NCBI GenBank assembly: GCA_028687425.1
Contig: JAQUAD010000014.1
Location: 1 to 52,042, forward strand
Source: Sideroxydans sp.
Lineage (GTDB): Bacteria; Pseudomonadota; Gammaproteobacteria; Burkholderiales; Gallionellaceae
Length of the DNA: 52,042 nt
Direction of reading: 5' to 3'
Positions 7,189 through 16,275 of this stretch are shown here, piece by piece. A model generated the notes under the pieces. That model ran no database searches, was not told where the DNA came from, and saw nothing but the letters and a program-made list of their open reading frames with translations. The position numbers were made by a program, and so were the translations under genes. Every line of letters starts with the position of its first letter. Position 1 is the stretch's first letter.

Positions 7189-9948
7189 CTAATGCGCCTC
7201 ATCCCAATTCATCCCCTCACCCATCCCCACTTCCAGCGGCACCTTGAGCTCAGCGACATCACACATCAACTCCCTGACCTTCTCCTTCACCAGAGATAAC
7301 TCCCCCTCCGGCACTTCCAACACCAATTCATCATGCACCTGCATGATGAGCTTGGTCTGCAAATTCTCTTTCTCCAACCACCCCTGCACCGCGATCATCG
7401 CCAACTTGATGAGGTCAGCCGCCGTCCCCTGCATAGGCGCATTGATCGCCGCACGCTCCGCCGCCTGACGACGCATACCGTTCGCGCCATTGATCTCCGG
7501 CAACCACAAACGACGCCCGAACCAGGTCTCGACGAAACCTTGTGCCTTGGCCTGCTCACGCGTGTCGTCCATGTAGTGCTTCACACCGGGATAGCGCGCG
7601 AAGTAGAGGTCGATGTATTGCTTGGCGGCGCTGTTCTCGATGCCGAGCTGGCTGGCCAGGCCGAAGGCGGACATGCCGTAGATGAGGCCGAAGTTGATGA
7701 CCTTGGCGTAGCGGCGCTGTTCGCTGCTGACGGCATCCAGCGCCACGCTGAACACTTCGGCGGCGGTGGCGCGGTGGATGTCTTCGCCGGCGGCGAAGGC
7801 TTTGAGCAAACCCTCGTCACCGGACAGGTGCGCCATGATGCGCAGTTCGATCTGCGAATAGTCGGCGGAGATGATGCGACTACCCGGTGGCGCGATGAAG
7901 GCTTCGCGGATGCGGCGGCCTTCGGGGGTGCGTACGGGGATGTTCTGCAGGTTGGGATCGCTGGAGGCGAGGCGTCCGGTCACCGCGACCGCTTGCGAGT
8001 AGCTGGTGTGCACGCGGCCGGTCTTGGCGTTCACCATCTGCGGCAGTTTGTCGGTGTAGGTGGATTTGAGTTTCGCCATGCCGCGATGTTCGAGCAGCAG
8101 CTTGGGCAGCGGGTAGTCGAGCGCGAGTTCCTGCAACACCTCTTCGTCGGTGGAAGGCGCGCCGGTGGCGGTCTTTTTCTTCACGGGCATGCCGAGCTTG
8201 CTGAACAGTATCTCGCCCAGTTGCTTGGGTGATGCGAGGTTGAACGGTTGCCCGGCCAGTTCGTAGGCCTGTTGTTCGATCTCGTTGATGCGCAGGCCGA
8301 GCTCGTGGCTCTGGCGCGCGAGTTTGCTGCTGTCGACGAGCACGCCGTTGCGCTCCATCTTGAACAGCACTTCACGCACCGGCATCTCGATGTCGCGATA
8401 CACCTCGACCAGTCGGCCTTGCAGTTGCGGCGACAGGGTGTTGTGCAGTTGCAGGGTGATGTCGGCGTCTTCCGCCGCGTATTTGGTCGCGGCTTCAACA
8501 TCGACCTGGTCGAAGCCGATCTGCTTCGCACCCTTGCCCACCACGTCGGTGTAGCTGATGGTGCTCATGCCGAGGTGGCGCAGCGCGAGGTTGCCCATCT
8601 CATGCGGTTTGTGCGATTCCAGCACGTAGGATTGCAATAGCGTGTCTTCGGCGATGCCGCGCAGACTGATGCCGTGATTGGCGAAGATGTGCTGGTCGTA
8701 CTTGAGGTTCTGGCCGAGCTTTTTGTGTGCGTTGCTTTCCAGCCAGGGCTTGAGGATTTCCAGAGCGCGGTCGAAACCGATCTGCTCCGGCGCGCCGGGG
8801 TAGTGATGCGCCAGCGGGATGTAGGCGGCCGCGTGCGGCGCGATGGAAACAGAGATGCCGACCAGTTGCGCGACCAAGGGGTCGAGGCCGGTGGTTTCGG
8901 TGTCCAGACTCACCAAGTCTGCAGCCATCAGTTTGCTCAGCAGTGCTTCGAGCTGGGCTTCCGTGAGGATGGCTTCGTAGTTGGAGGTGTCGTTCTGGAA
9001 CAGGTCTTGCGGCGCTTCAGGTTGCGTGAAGTCGCGCTGTGCAGTGGCACTTGCGGCACGCGGCTTGGGCGCAGGTGCTTCGCCGGTGAGTTCGCGCATC
9101 AGGGTGCGGAAGCCGAAACGTTCGTAGAGGGCTTTCAGTTTCTCGGTGTCGACTGCGGGCGCGACCAGTTCATCGAAACGTTTGGGCAGTTCGACATCAC
9201 ATTTCACGGTGACCAGTTGCTTGCCCATGGGCAGCCAGTCCAGCGCTTCGCGCAGGTTGTTGCCGACGGCGCCTTTCACTTCATCGGCATGGGCGATGAG
9301 GTTGTCCAGCGTGCCGTATTCGGTGAGCCATTTGACGGCGGTCTTGGGGCCGCACTTGGCGACGCCGGGCACGTTGTCCACCGTATCGCCGACCAAGGCG
9401 AGGTAATCGATGATGCGTTCGGGCGGCACGCCAAACTTGGCGGTGACGCCTGCGATATCCAGCCGCTCTTCGCTCATGGTGTTGACCCACAACACCTTGT
9501 CGTCGACCAGTTGCGTGAGGTCCTTGTCGCCAGTGGAGATGACACAGCGGTCGCCGTGTTGCGAGGCCTGTCTGGCCAGCGTGCCGATCACGTCGTCGGC
9601 TTCCACACCGTCCACCATCAGGATGTTCCAGCCTGCCGCTGCCACCACTTCGTGCAGCGGTTCGACCTGTGCACGCAGATCGTCCGGCATGGATGGGCGG
9701 TTGGCTTTGTATTCGGGAAACCAGTCGTCGCGGAACGTCTTGCCCTTCGCGTCGAACACGCAGGCGCTATAATCCGCCGGGAAGTCGGCCTTCAGACGGC
9801 GCAGCATGTTGAGCACACCCTGGATGGCACCGGTCGGTTCGCCTTGCGGGCTGCGCAGGTCGGGCATGGCATGGAAAGCGCGATAGAGATAGGACGAGCC
9901 GTCCACCAACAACAGGGTTTTAGCGAAACTCGCTTCGCTCGTTTTCAT
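7189..9948 (-). CDS. polA: DNA polymerase I
   Basis: The 919-residue protein has all three Pol I domains: 5'-3' exonuclease (about 1-290), 3'-5' exonuclease with the metal-binding DTETTGLD motif (about 330-510), and the family A polymerase (about 540-919). Motif A is DYSQIELRI, the O-helix reads RRYAKVINFGLIYGMS, and motif C is QVHDELVLEV. It acts in Okazaki fragment maturation and repair. The ATG at 9948 gives the standard start; upstream extension would run into the divergent gene 15 bases away. Gene order with DUF2782 and thrB nearby is typical of Betaproteobacteria. Confidence 0.97.
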   Translation of the reverse strand: MKTSEASFAKTLLLVDGSSYLYRAFHAMPDLRSPQGEPTGAIQGVLNMLRRLKADFPADYSACVFDAKGKTFRDDWFPEYKANRPSMPDDLRAQVEPLHEVVAAAGWNILMVDGVEADDVIGTLARQASQHGDRCVISTGDKDLTQLVDDKVLWVNTMSEERLDIAGVTAKFGVPPERIIDYLALVGDTVDNVPGVAKCGPKTAVKWLTEYGTLDNLIAHADEVKGAVGNNLREALDWLPMGKQLVTVKCDVELPKRFDELVAPAVDTEKLKALYERFGFRTLMRELTGEAPAPKPRAASATAQRDFTQPEAPQDLFQNDTSNYEAILTEAQLEALLSKLMAADLVSLDTETTGLDPLVAQLVGISVSIAPHAAAYIPLAHHYPGAPEQIGFDRALEILKPWLESNAHKKLGQNLKYDQHIFANHGISLRGIAEDTLLQSYVLESHKPHEMGNLALRHLGMSTISYTDVVGKGAKQIGFDQVDVEAATKYAAEDADITLQLHNTLSPQLQGRLVEVYRDIEMPVREVLFKMERNGVLVDSSKLARQSHELGLRINEIEQQAYELAGQPFNLASPKQLGEILFSKLGMPVKKKTATGAPSTDEEVLQELALDYPLPKLLLEHRGMAKLKSTYTDKLPQMVNAKTGRVHTSYSQAVAVTGRLASSDPNLQNIPVRTPEGRRIREAFIAPPGSRIISADYSQIELRIMAHLSGDEGLLKAFAAGEDIHRATAAEVFSVALDAVSSEQRRYAKVINFGLIYGMSAFGLASQLGIENSAAKQYIDLYFARYPGVKHYMDDTREQAKAQGFVETWFGRRLWLPEINGANGMRRQAAERAAINAPMQGTAADLIKLAMIAVQGWLEKENLQTKLIMQVHDELVLEVPEGELSLVKEKVRELMCDVAELKVPLEVGMGEGMNWDEAH

Positions 9949-9963
9949 AATTAGGGATCCGCA

Positions 9964-10680
9964 ATGAACAACGATATGAAACTGCCGCCGGCGCAATCGC
10001 CCGAATTGATGCAATCGAAGGAGTCCTGGCGGGTGTTCGGCATTATGTCAGAATTCGTGTCGGCGACCGAACGCCTGAACAACATCCATCCGGCGGTGAG
10101 CATCTTCGGCAGCGCACGCACGCCGCATGAACATCACTATTACCAGCTGACGGAAGATATCTCGCGCCTGCTGTCGGACGCGGGTTTCTCGGTGATCTCC
10201 GGCGGCGGCCCCGGCATCATGGAAGCGGCCAACAAGGGCGCGTTCTACGGCAAGTCTCCCAGCGTCGGTCTCAACATCCAGCTGCCGCATGAGCAGCACA
10301 ACAACCCGTACCAGAACATCAGCCAGACCTTCCATCACTTCTTCACGCGCAAGGTGATGTTCGTGAAATTCGCCAGTGCCTACGTGGTGATGCCCGGTGG
10401 ATTCGGCACTCTTGATGAGTTGATGGAGGCGCTGACACTGGTGCAGACCGGCAAGACGCGCAAGATGCCTATCATCCTGGTGGGCAGCAAGTTCTGGGGC
10501 GGACTGGTGGAATGGTTCAAGACTGCACTGCTGGACGAGAAGGTGATCAGCCCCGGCGACCTCGACCTGATCCAGGTCATCGACGAGCCGGAAGAAGTCG
10601 TTGCTGCCATCTTCAAACATTATGAGACGCGCGGATTCGAGCCTTCGCAGGCGGAACGCGAGATGCAGCTCAATCTTTGA
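9964..10680 (+). CDS. LOG family protein (TIGR00730-type Rossmann fold)
   Basis: The 238-residue protein carries the two signature motifs of the LOG/YgdH family: GGGPGIMEAANKGA near residue 80 and PGGFGTLDE near residue 144. Members act as nucleoside-5'-monophosphate phosphoribohydrolases, releasing a free base; plant-type LOG enzymes activate cytokinins. In bacteria the natural substrate is often unknown. It starts only 15 bases from the divergent polA start, so promoter elements of each gene must extend into the other's 5' region. DUF2782 follows on the same strand. Confidence 0.88.
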   Translation: MNNDMKLPPAQSPELMQSKESWRVFGIMSEFVSATERLNNIHPAVSIFGSARTPHEHHYYQLTEDISRLLSDAGFSVISGGGPGIMEAANKGAFYGKSPSVGLNIQLPHEQHNNPYQNISQTFHHFFTRKVMFVKFASAYVVMPGGFGTLDELMEALTLVQTGKTRKMPIILVGSKFWGGLVEWFKTALLDEKVISPGDLDLIQVIDEPEEVVAAIFKHYETRGFEPSQAEREMQLNL

Positions 10681-10715
10681 CGTAGAATCGCACCCCACAC
10701 TGAACGGAAACCATC

Positions 10716-10985
10716 ATGCGCATCCTTACCCTGCTCGCCCTGCTCTTCATCGGGCTCAACGTACACGCCGATACCGACTTCGCTCCCGAGGTGACCATCA
10801 CCCAGCAAAGCGAGACGGTGGTCGAGGAATATCGTTCACACGGCAAGCTGTACATGATCAAGATCACGCCCAAGCACGGCGTGCCCTACTATCTGATCGA
10901 CGAACGCGGCGACGGCAAGTTCGCCCGACAGGACAATCTGGATTCCGGCCTGCGCGTTCCGCAGTGGATCATCAAGAGATTCTGA
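10716..10985 (+). CDS. DUF2782 family periplasmic protein
   Basis: The 89-residue product has a signal peptide (about residues 1-18, ending NVHA) and a short conserved domain with VVEEYRSHGKLYMIKITPKH and GVPYYLIDERGDGKF. This matches DUF2782, a small proteobacterial family usually found beside polA and homoserine kinase. Function is unknown. It lies 12 bases upstream of thrB and is probably co-transcribed with it. Confidence 0.8.
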   Translation: MRILTLLALLFIGLNVHADTDFAPEVTITQQSETVVEEYRSHGKLYMIKITPKHGVPYYLIDERGDGKFARQDNLDSGLRVPQWIIKRF

Positions 10986-10997
10986 CAGGACACACGC

Positions 10998-11939
10998 ATG
11001 GCAGTTTTCACCAGTGTCTCTGAAGCAGACATCACGCATTGGCTTGCACATTATTCGCTGGGCACTTTGCAGGAACTGCAGGGCATCCCGGCCGGCATCG
11101 AGAACACCAACTACTTCGTCACCACCGGCAACGGCCGTTTCGTGCTGACGCTGTTCGAGAAACTCACGCCCGATGAGTTGCCGTTCTACCTCAACCTGAT
11201 GGCGCACCTGGCACGCCACGGCATCCCCTGCCCGGCACCGGTCGCCGACCGCGACAACCGTTTCCTCGGTGAACTGAACGGCAAGCCGGCGTGCATCGTC
11301 AGCCGCTTGTCGGGCAAGTCGGTCACGCAGCCGAGCGTGGCGCAATGCGCGGCCGTCGGTGCCATGCTGGGGCAGATGCATATCGCAGGGCAGAGCTTCG
11401 GCGAACCGATGGAGAATCCGCGCGGCGTTGCCTGGCGCGCTTCCGCCGCGCAGCAGGTGGCGCGCTTCCTGCCGCAGGATGCCGCGCAACTGCTGGCCGA
11501 CGAGGTCGCCCTGCATGCGGCACGCGATGTCAGCGAGCTGCCGCGCGGCGTGATCCACGCCGACCTGTTCCGCGACAACGTGCTGATGGAAGGCGACCGC
11601 GTGGGCGGACTGATCGATTTCTATTTCGCGTGTTCCGATGTGTTGCTGTACGACGTGGCGATCACGCTCAACGACTGGTGCATGCAGGCCGACGGCCATC
11701 TCGATGTGGCACGCGCCAACGAATTCCTGCGCGCCTACCATGCGGTGCGTCCGTTCACGGATGACGAAGCGACAGCATGGCCGATGACCTTGCGTCTGGC
11801 CGCGCTACGTTTCTGGATCTCGCGCCTGTACGACCTGCACCTGCCGCGCGACGGCGAGATGGTCAACGCACACGACCCGGCGGTGTTTGAACGCATCCTG
11901 CGCAATCACATCGCCAACGACCAGCCGGTCTGGTTATAG
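10998..11939 (+). CDS. thrB: Homoserine kinase (ThrB2 type)
   Basis: The 313-residue protein belongs to the choline/aminoglycoside kinase-like homoserine kinases found in many Beta- and Gammaproteobacteria, not the GHMP-type ThrB of E. coli. It opens AVFTSVSEADITHWL, has the substrate-region GIENTNYFVTT, the catalytic loop HADLFRDNVL at about residue 188 and the metal-binding IDFYFAC segment. It phosphorylates L-homoserine in threonine synthesis. The neighbouring DUF2782 and BPSS1780-family genes are its usual companions. Confidence 0.92.
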   Translation: MAVFTSVSEADITHWLAHYSLGTLQELQGIPAGIENTNYFVTTGNGRFVLTLFEKLTPDELPFYLNLMAHLARHGIPCPAPVADRDNRFLGELNGKPACIVSRLSGKSVTQPSVAQCAAVGAMLGQMHIAGQSFGEPMENPRGVAWRASAAQQVARFLPQDAAQLLADEVALHAARDVSELPRGVIHADLFRDNVLMEGDRVGGLIDFYFACSDVLLYDVAITLNDWCMQADGHLDVARANEFLRAYHAVRPFTDDEATAWPMTLRLAALRFWISRLYDLHLPRDGEMVNAHDPAVFERILRNHIANDQPVWL

Positions 11940-11947
11940 GAGACAAA

Positions 11948-12724
11948 ATGGAGATACGTAAACTCGAGGCCGCACGCGGCTGGATCTGGATCAAGCAAGG
12001 CTATCAGTTGATCATGCGCAACCCGCTGCTCAGCGTCAGCAGCGCGATCCTGTGTGTGTTCTCGGTATTCGTGGCATTGATGCTGCCTGTCGTGGGCGCC
12101 TTGCTGGCTGTGGCGCTGATGCCAATCATGCTGGCCGGCTTCATGAACATCTGCCGCGCGCTGGAAGAGAACGAGAAAGTGTCGCCGGCCATGATCCTGG
12201 CCGGTTTCAAGAAGCACACTTCCAGCCTGGTGGCGCTGGGTGCGTTCCTGATGCTGGGCATGCTGTTCGCCTCGACGGTAATGGTGACGGTGGGCGGCGC
12301 ATCGTTCGCGGCACTGATGGACCAGATGCACAGCGCCCAGGATTCGCAGTTGCTGATGCAGGCCATCGCCGGCGGCGACAGCCGCGTCTCCCTTGCAGTG
12401 TTGGTCGGCCTGACGCTGATGCTGGCGCTGGTCGTAGCTTGGCAATACGCGCCCATCCTGGTGTTCTTCAGCGGCATCTCGCCCTGGCTGGCCCTGCGAG
12501 CCAGCTTTGCCGGCACCTTGCGCAACATCATCCCCTACACCATCTACAGCCTGATCATGCAGGTGCTCACCATGCTGCTCGGCATCCTGCCGTTCGGCCT
12601 GGGCATGCTACTGTTGCTGCCGCTCGGCCTGACCTCGCTGTATGTCAGCTACCGCAACATCTTCCCCTGGCTGGATGAGACTGCGCCGGCAGCCGACAAC
12701 GACGATGCGGAGCCTGCAAAATGA
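11948..12724 (+). CDS. BPSS1780 family membrane protein
   Basis: The 258-residue product has about five to six membrane spans and opens with EIRKLEAARGWIWIKQGYQL, the pattern of the BPSS1780 family (named from Burkholderia pseudomallei). The second segment reads LLAVALMPIMLAGFMNICRA. The function is unknown. It follows thrB by 8 bases and overlaps the next gene start as ATGA at 12721-12724, so the two small membrane proteins are probably made together. Confidence 0.8.
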   Translation: MEIRKLEAARGWIWIKQGYQLIMRNPLLSVSSAILCVFSVFVALMLPVVGALLAVALMPIMLAGFMNICRALEENEKVSPAMILAGFKKHTSSLVALGAFLMLGMLFASTVMVTVGGASFAALMDQMHSAQDSQLLMQAIAGGDSRVSLAVLVGLTLMLALVVAWQYAPILVFFSGISPWLALRASFAGTLRNIIPYTIYSLIMQVLTMLLGILPFGLGMLLLLPLGLTSLYVSYRNIFPWLDETAPAADNDDAEPAK

Positions 12725-13221
12725 TTTTCAAGCCCAGCCCGCAGGCGCGCCTGCTCGCGCAAAACCCGCACAACATCTTCATCCTGGGACTGTTCGCTTT
12801 CGACCTGTTCATGACACCGGCCGTGCTGGCCATGAAACTGGGCATGATCAGCCTGCTGATCCCGCTGCTCTTCTCCGGTTCGCTGATGGCGTATATCAAC
12901 TGGCGCAGCAAACAGGACGCCGTGTGGTTCGTGCAGATGCACTGGCGGCTGGCCTGGACGCGCTGCCGCATTCTGCTGATCGGCTATGCGATCTCGGCCA
13001 CGCTGATCCTGTTCGCATGGCTGCTCAGTAATATCTCCAGTGACCCGCACATGGCCAGCATCATCTGGACGGCACTCACGCGTATCGCGTTGATGCCGAC
13101 ACTGGTCATCGTACTGGTCACTTCGGTAATGGCCTTCAACGGCTACGCCATGGCACAGAAGGGAGAACTCCCCGACAAGCTGGTGGCGAAGTTCCCGCCA
13201 CCCGAGACGGGTCAAGCCTGA
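12721..13221 (+). CDS. Hypothetical membrane protein downstream of the BPSS1780-family gene
   Basis: I do not recognise a family. The 166-residue protein has about four hydrophobic segments (residues 20-36, 40-58, 82-104 and 118-140) and a soluble C-terminus ending KFPPPETGQA. Its ATG overlaps the preceding stop, implying coupled translation. It is convergent with the AhpD-like gene and overlaps it by ten bases at the 3' end. Confidence 0.7.
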   Translation: MIFKPSPQARLLAQNPHNIFILGLFAFDLFMTPAVLAMKLGMISLLIPLLFSGSLMAYINWRSKQDAVWFVQMHWRLAWTRCRILLIGYAISATLILFAWLLSNISSDPHMASIIWTALTRIALMPTLVIVLVTSVMAFNGYAMAQKGELPDKLVAKFPPPETGQA

Positions 13222-13556
13222 CTGAATTCTTCGTATGCGGCCAGCACCTCCGCCGCATACATCAGCGATGGGCCACCGCCCATGTACACCGCCACCGCGA
13301 GCATCTCGTTGATCTGCTCGCGCGTCGCACCCAGCTTCACCAGCGAGCGCACATGGAAGCCGATGCAGCCATCGCAGCGCGTGGAGACGGCGATGCCGGT
13401 GGCGATCAATTCTTTCTGCAACGCACTCAACACACCCTCGGCCATGGCCGACATCGCCATCGCATCAAAGCCCGCCATTGGCGCTTGTGCTTCCTTGCGG
13501 AAGGTACGCAACTCCTTGCTGATGTCGTGCGTGATCTCTTTGAACGATTTGCTCAT
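13212..13556 (-). CDS. AhpD-like carboxymuconolactone decarboxylase family protein
   Basis: The 114-residue protein has the family's redox/proton-relay motif CDGCIGFHVRSLVKLG at about residue 66, with the CxxC pair and downstream His. Such small alpha-helical proteins form multimers and act as alkylhydroperoxidases or thiol-disulfide relays, though many are untested. The ATG at 13556 has an AGGAGA ribosome-binding site and overlaps the MEKHLA gene stop as ATGA. It is the last gene of a uvrD-MEKHLA-AhpD-like operon. Confidence 0.85.
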   Translation of the reverse strand: MSKSFKEITHDISKELRTFRKEAQAPMAGFDAMAMSAMAEGVLSALQKELIATGIAVSTRCDGCIGFHVRSLVKLGATREQINEMLAVAVYMGGGPSLMYAAEVLAAYEEFSQA

Positions 13557-14032
13557 CACTGTTCTCCTGTTTGGTTCGTTTGTTCCTGCGCCACGAAGAT
13601 CGCCGCCTGTCCGTGATAGCTGCCATCTGCATCCAGCAGGTTCCAGATGGTGCAATCCGTGATCATGAAACGGCGCCCGCTCTTCGCCACGCGCATGCCG
13701 GAATAATTGTCGATATAGCCCTGCTCAGCCACCTTGCGCAGCGCCGACTCGCGCGCCTCTTGCGCTACCGGTTCGGCAGACAGGCGCGAAGGCAGTCGCG
13801 CGAATTCTTCAGCACTCATCTCGAAATACTGCAGGGCGTAGTCGTTACCGTAGAAGAAGATGGGGTCGCCTTCGGTACCGTGGGCGACGATGGCGAACGG
13901 CGCACGCCACAGCGCATCGCGCAGTGCGTCTCCATCCTGCGGCATCTCGGATAACAAGGGCTTGCCGGTCAGGCGCTGGAAGCTGTCCGCGATCAGTCGC
14001 AGCCGTGCATCAGATGGGGGTGAGCTTGGCAT
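13556..14032 (-). CDS. MEKHLA domain protein
   Basis: The 158-residue product matches the MEKHLA domain along most of its length: PFAIVAHGTEGDPIFFYGN, LPSRLSAEP, QGYIDNYSGMRV and a closing GQAAIF. MEKHLA is a PAS-related fold also found at the C-terminus of plant HD-ZIP III proteins; stand-alone bacterial copies have no assigned role but a ligand-sensing function is plausible. It overlaps the end of uvrD by 23 bases and the AhpD-like start by four. Confidence 0.8.
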   Translation of the reverse strand: MPSSPPSDARLRLIADSFQRLTGKPLLSEMPQDGDALRDALWRAPFAIVAHGTEGDPIFFYGNDYALQYFEMSAEEFARLPSRLSAEPVAQEARESALRKVAEQGYIDNYSGMRVAKSGRRFMITDCTIWNLLDADGSYHGQAAIFVAQEQTNQTGEQ

Positions 14033-16178
14033 ATTCGAGCGCCAGCCATTTGCTGCCCGCGCGTTTGAAGTTGACCTGTACGCGGCCTTCGTTGCCGCTG
14101 CCCTCGGTATCGGTCACCGTGCCCTCGCCGAACTTCTGGTGGAACACCTGCTGACCGATGCGCCATGCGGATTTGGGCGAAGGCGGTGCGGGCGGCATGC
14201 TGGGCGCATTGTTGAATGCCGCCACATAGCTTGCCGTTTCGCGTCGGCCGCTGTCGAAGGTCTTGCGCGCAGCGAAGCGCGGCGTGATCCAGTGCAGCAG
14301 TTCTTCCGGCAACTCACGCAGGAAACTGGAGGCCATGCCGTAGTGCGTCTGACCGTGCAGCATGCGGCTCTGCGCAAAGGTCAGGTACAAACGGCGGCGT
14401 GCGCGTGTGATCGCCACATACATCAGGCGCCGTTCCTCGTCGAGGTCGCCGTTGTCTATGCTGTTCTGGTGCGGGAACAGGCCTTCTTCCAAACCGGTGA
14501 TGAACACGGTGTGGAACTCCAGACCCTTGGCGGCGTGCACCGTCATCAGGTGTATCGCATCCTCGCTGTCGCCCGCCTGATGCTCGCCCGCTTCCAGCGA
14601 AGCGTGGCTGAGGAATGCCGTCAGGCTGTCGTCTTCGTTCTCGTGCACGAACAATGCCGCCGAGCTGATCAGCTCGTTCAGGTTCTCCAGCCGCTCCTGT
14701 GCTTCGCGTTTTTTAGCGCCGGTCTCGTTCTGGTAATGCGCCACCAGCCCGCTGTGCTCCAGCACGTGTTCCATGATCTCCGGCAGCGGCAAGCCCTGAG
14801 TCGCACTGCGCAGTGATTCGATGAGACCGACAAAGGCTGTCACCTTGCCGCCTGCACGAGCCGCAGCATCCCACAGGGTGGTGTTGTATTGCTTGGCGGC
14901 TTCCTGCAATTGCTCGATGCTGCGCGCACCGATGCCGCGCGTGGGGAAGTTGATGATACGCAGCAAGGCGTTGTCGTCGTCGGTGTTCTCCATCAGACGC
15001 AGATAGGCCAGCGCGTGCTTGATCTCCTGCCGCTCGAAAAAGCGCAGGCCGCCGTAGACGCGATACGACAGTCCGGCCGAAACCAGCGCGTGTTCCAGCA
15101 CGCGCGACTGCGCATTGGAGCGATACAGCAAGGCCATCTCGGTCAGGTTCACGCCTTCGCGCTTGAGCTGCTGGATCTCTTCCACGATGAAGGCGGCTTC
15201 ATCCACATCGGTGCCCGCCTCGTACACGCGTATCTGTTCGCCCTTGTCCGCATCGGTCCACAGGTTCTTGCCGAGTCGCTCGCGGTTATTGGCGATGAGC
15301 GTATTGGCAGCCTCGAGGATGTTGCCGTGCGAGCGGTAGTTCTGCTCCAGCTTGATGACCGACTCCACATGGAAGTCGCGCAACAGCTCCTGCATGTTGC
15401 CCACGTTCGCGCCGCGGAAGGCGTAGATGGACTGGTCGTCATCGCCCACCGCGAACAAGGAATTGTTCTGACCGGCCAGCAGTTTCAGCCATCGGTACTG
15501 CAACGGGTTGGTGTCCTGGAACTCGTCCACCAGGATGTGCTTGAATCGCTCCTGATAGTGTTCGCGTAATGCCTGGTTGCGCGCCAGCAATTCGTAACAG
15601 CGCAACAACAGTTCCGCGAAATCCACCACGCCTTCGCGCTGACATTGCGCATCGTATTCGGCGAACACTTCCACCTTGCGCCGCGTGTAGGGATCGTAGG
15701 CTTCCACCTCGTGCGCGCGCAGGCCTTCTTCCTTGCGGCCGCTGATGAAGTGCTGCATCTCGCGCGGCGGATATTTCTCGTCATCCACATTCATCGCCTT
15801 CATCAGGCGCTTGATGGCGGAGAGCTGGTCGCCAGAATCGAGGATCTGGAAGGTCTGCGGCAGATTCGCTTCGCGGTGATGCGCACGCAGCATGCGGTTA
15901 CACAGACCATGGAAGGTGCCTATCCACATGCCACGCGTGTTGATCGGCAGCATGGCGGACAAGCGCGTCACCATTTCCTTGGCAGCCTTGTTGGTGAAGG
16001 TCACCGCCAACAAACCGTGCGGCGAGACCTGGCCGGTGCTGATGAGGAAAGCGATGCGTGTGGTCAGCACGCGCGTCTTGCCGCTGCCCGCGCCGGCCAG
16101 GATCAGCGCGGACTGGGCGGGAAGTTCAACGGCGGCACGTTGTTCGGGATTGAGACCGGAAAGCAGTGAAGAATTCAT
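14010..16178 (-). CDS. uvrD: ATP-dependent DNA helicase UvrD
   Basis: The 722-residue protein is a superfamily 1A 3'-5' helicase. Visible motifs are AGAGSGKT (Walker A, near residue 29), VTFTNKAAKEM (Ia), DEFQDTN (II), GDDDQSIYAFRGA (III), LEQNYRS (IV) and a late VHAAKGLEF region. The C-terminus has the UvrD-type Tudor-like fold (GQQVFHQKFGEGTV), which favours UvrD over Rep. It serves nucleotide excision and mismatch repair. The ATG at 16178 gives the standard N-terminus MNSSLLSGLNPEQRAAV. It heads the three-gene minus-strand operon. Confidence 0.95.
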   Translation of the reverse strand: MNSSLLSGLNPEQRAAVELPAQSALILAGAGSGKTRVLTTRIAFLISTGQVSPHGLLAVTFTNKAAKEMVTRLSAMLPINTRGMWIGTFHGLCNRMLRAHHREANLPQTFQILDSGDQLSAIKRLMKAMNVDDEKYPPREMQHFISGRKEEGLRAHEVEAYDPYTRRKVEVFAEYDAQCQREGVVDFAELLLRCYELLARNQALREHYQERFKHILVDEFQDTNPLQYRWLKLLAGQNNSLFAVGDDDQSIYAFRGANVGNMQELLRDFHVESVIKLEQNYRSHGNILEAANTLIANNRERLGKNLWTDADKGEQIRVYEAGTDVDEAAFIVEEIQQLKREGVNLTEMALLYRSNAQSRVLEHALVSAGLSYRVYGGLRFFERQEIKHALAYLRLMENTDDDNALLRIINFPTRGIGARSIEQLQEAAKQYNTTLWDAAARAGGKVTAFVGLIESLRSATQGLPLPEIMEHVLEHSGLVAHYQNETGAKKREAQERLENLNELISSAALFVHENEDDSLTAFLSHASLEAGEHQAGDSEDAIHLMTVHAAKGLEFHTVFITGLEEGLFPHQNSIDNGDLDEERRLMYVAITRARRRLYLTFAQSRMLHGQTHYGMASSFLRELPEELLHWITPRFAARKTFDSGRRETASYVAAFNNAPSMPPAPPSPKSAWRIGQQVFHQKFGEGTVTDTEGSGNEGRVQVNFKRAGSKWLALEYAKLTPI

Positions 16179-16223
16179 CGCCGGATTATCCCACATGCTT
16201 GCGCGTCGTTTCCCCCAAACAAA

Positions 16224-16249
16224 ACGGGGAAGCATCTCTGCTTCCCCGT
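16224..16249 (-). terminator. Rho-independent terminator of the phosphoribulokinase gene
   Basis: An 11-bp perfect stem (16224-16234 with 16239-16249) with a four-base loop is followed on the minus strand by a short T-rich run. It lies 27 bases past the prk stop and before the uvrD start. Confidence 0.8.
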
Positions 16250-16275
16250 CTGGATGTTGCTTTGAACCGTATTGC

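Noticed and set aside
8674-9954. 426-codon plus-strand frame opposite polA
   Set aside because: It lies entirely within the conserved polA coding sequence on the other strand; it is a composition artefact.
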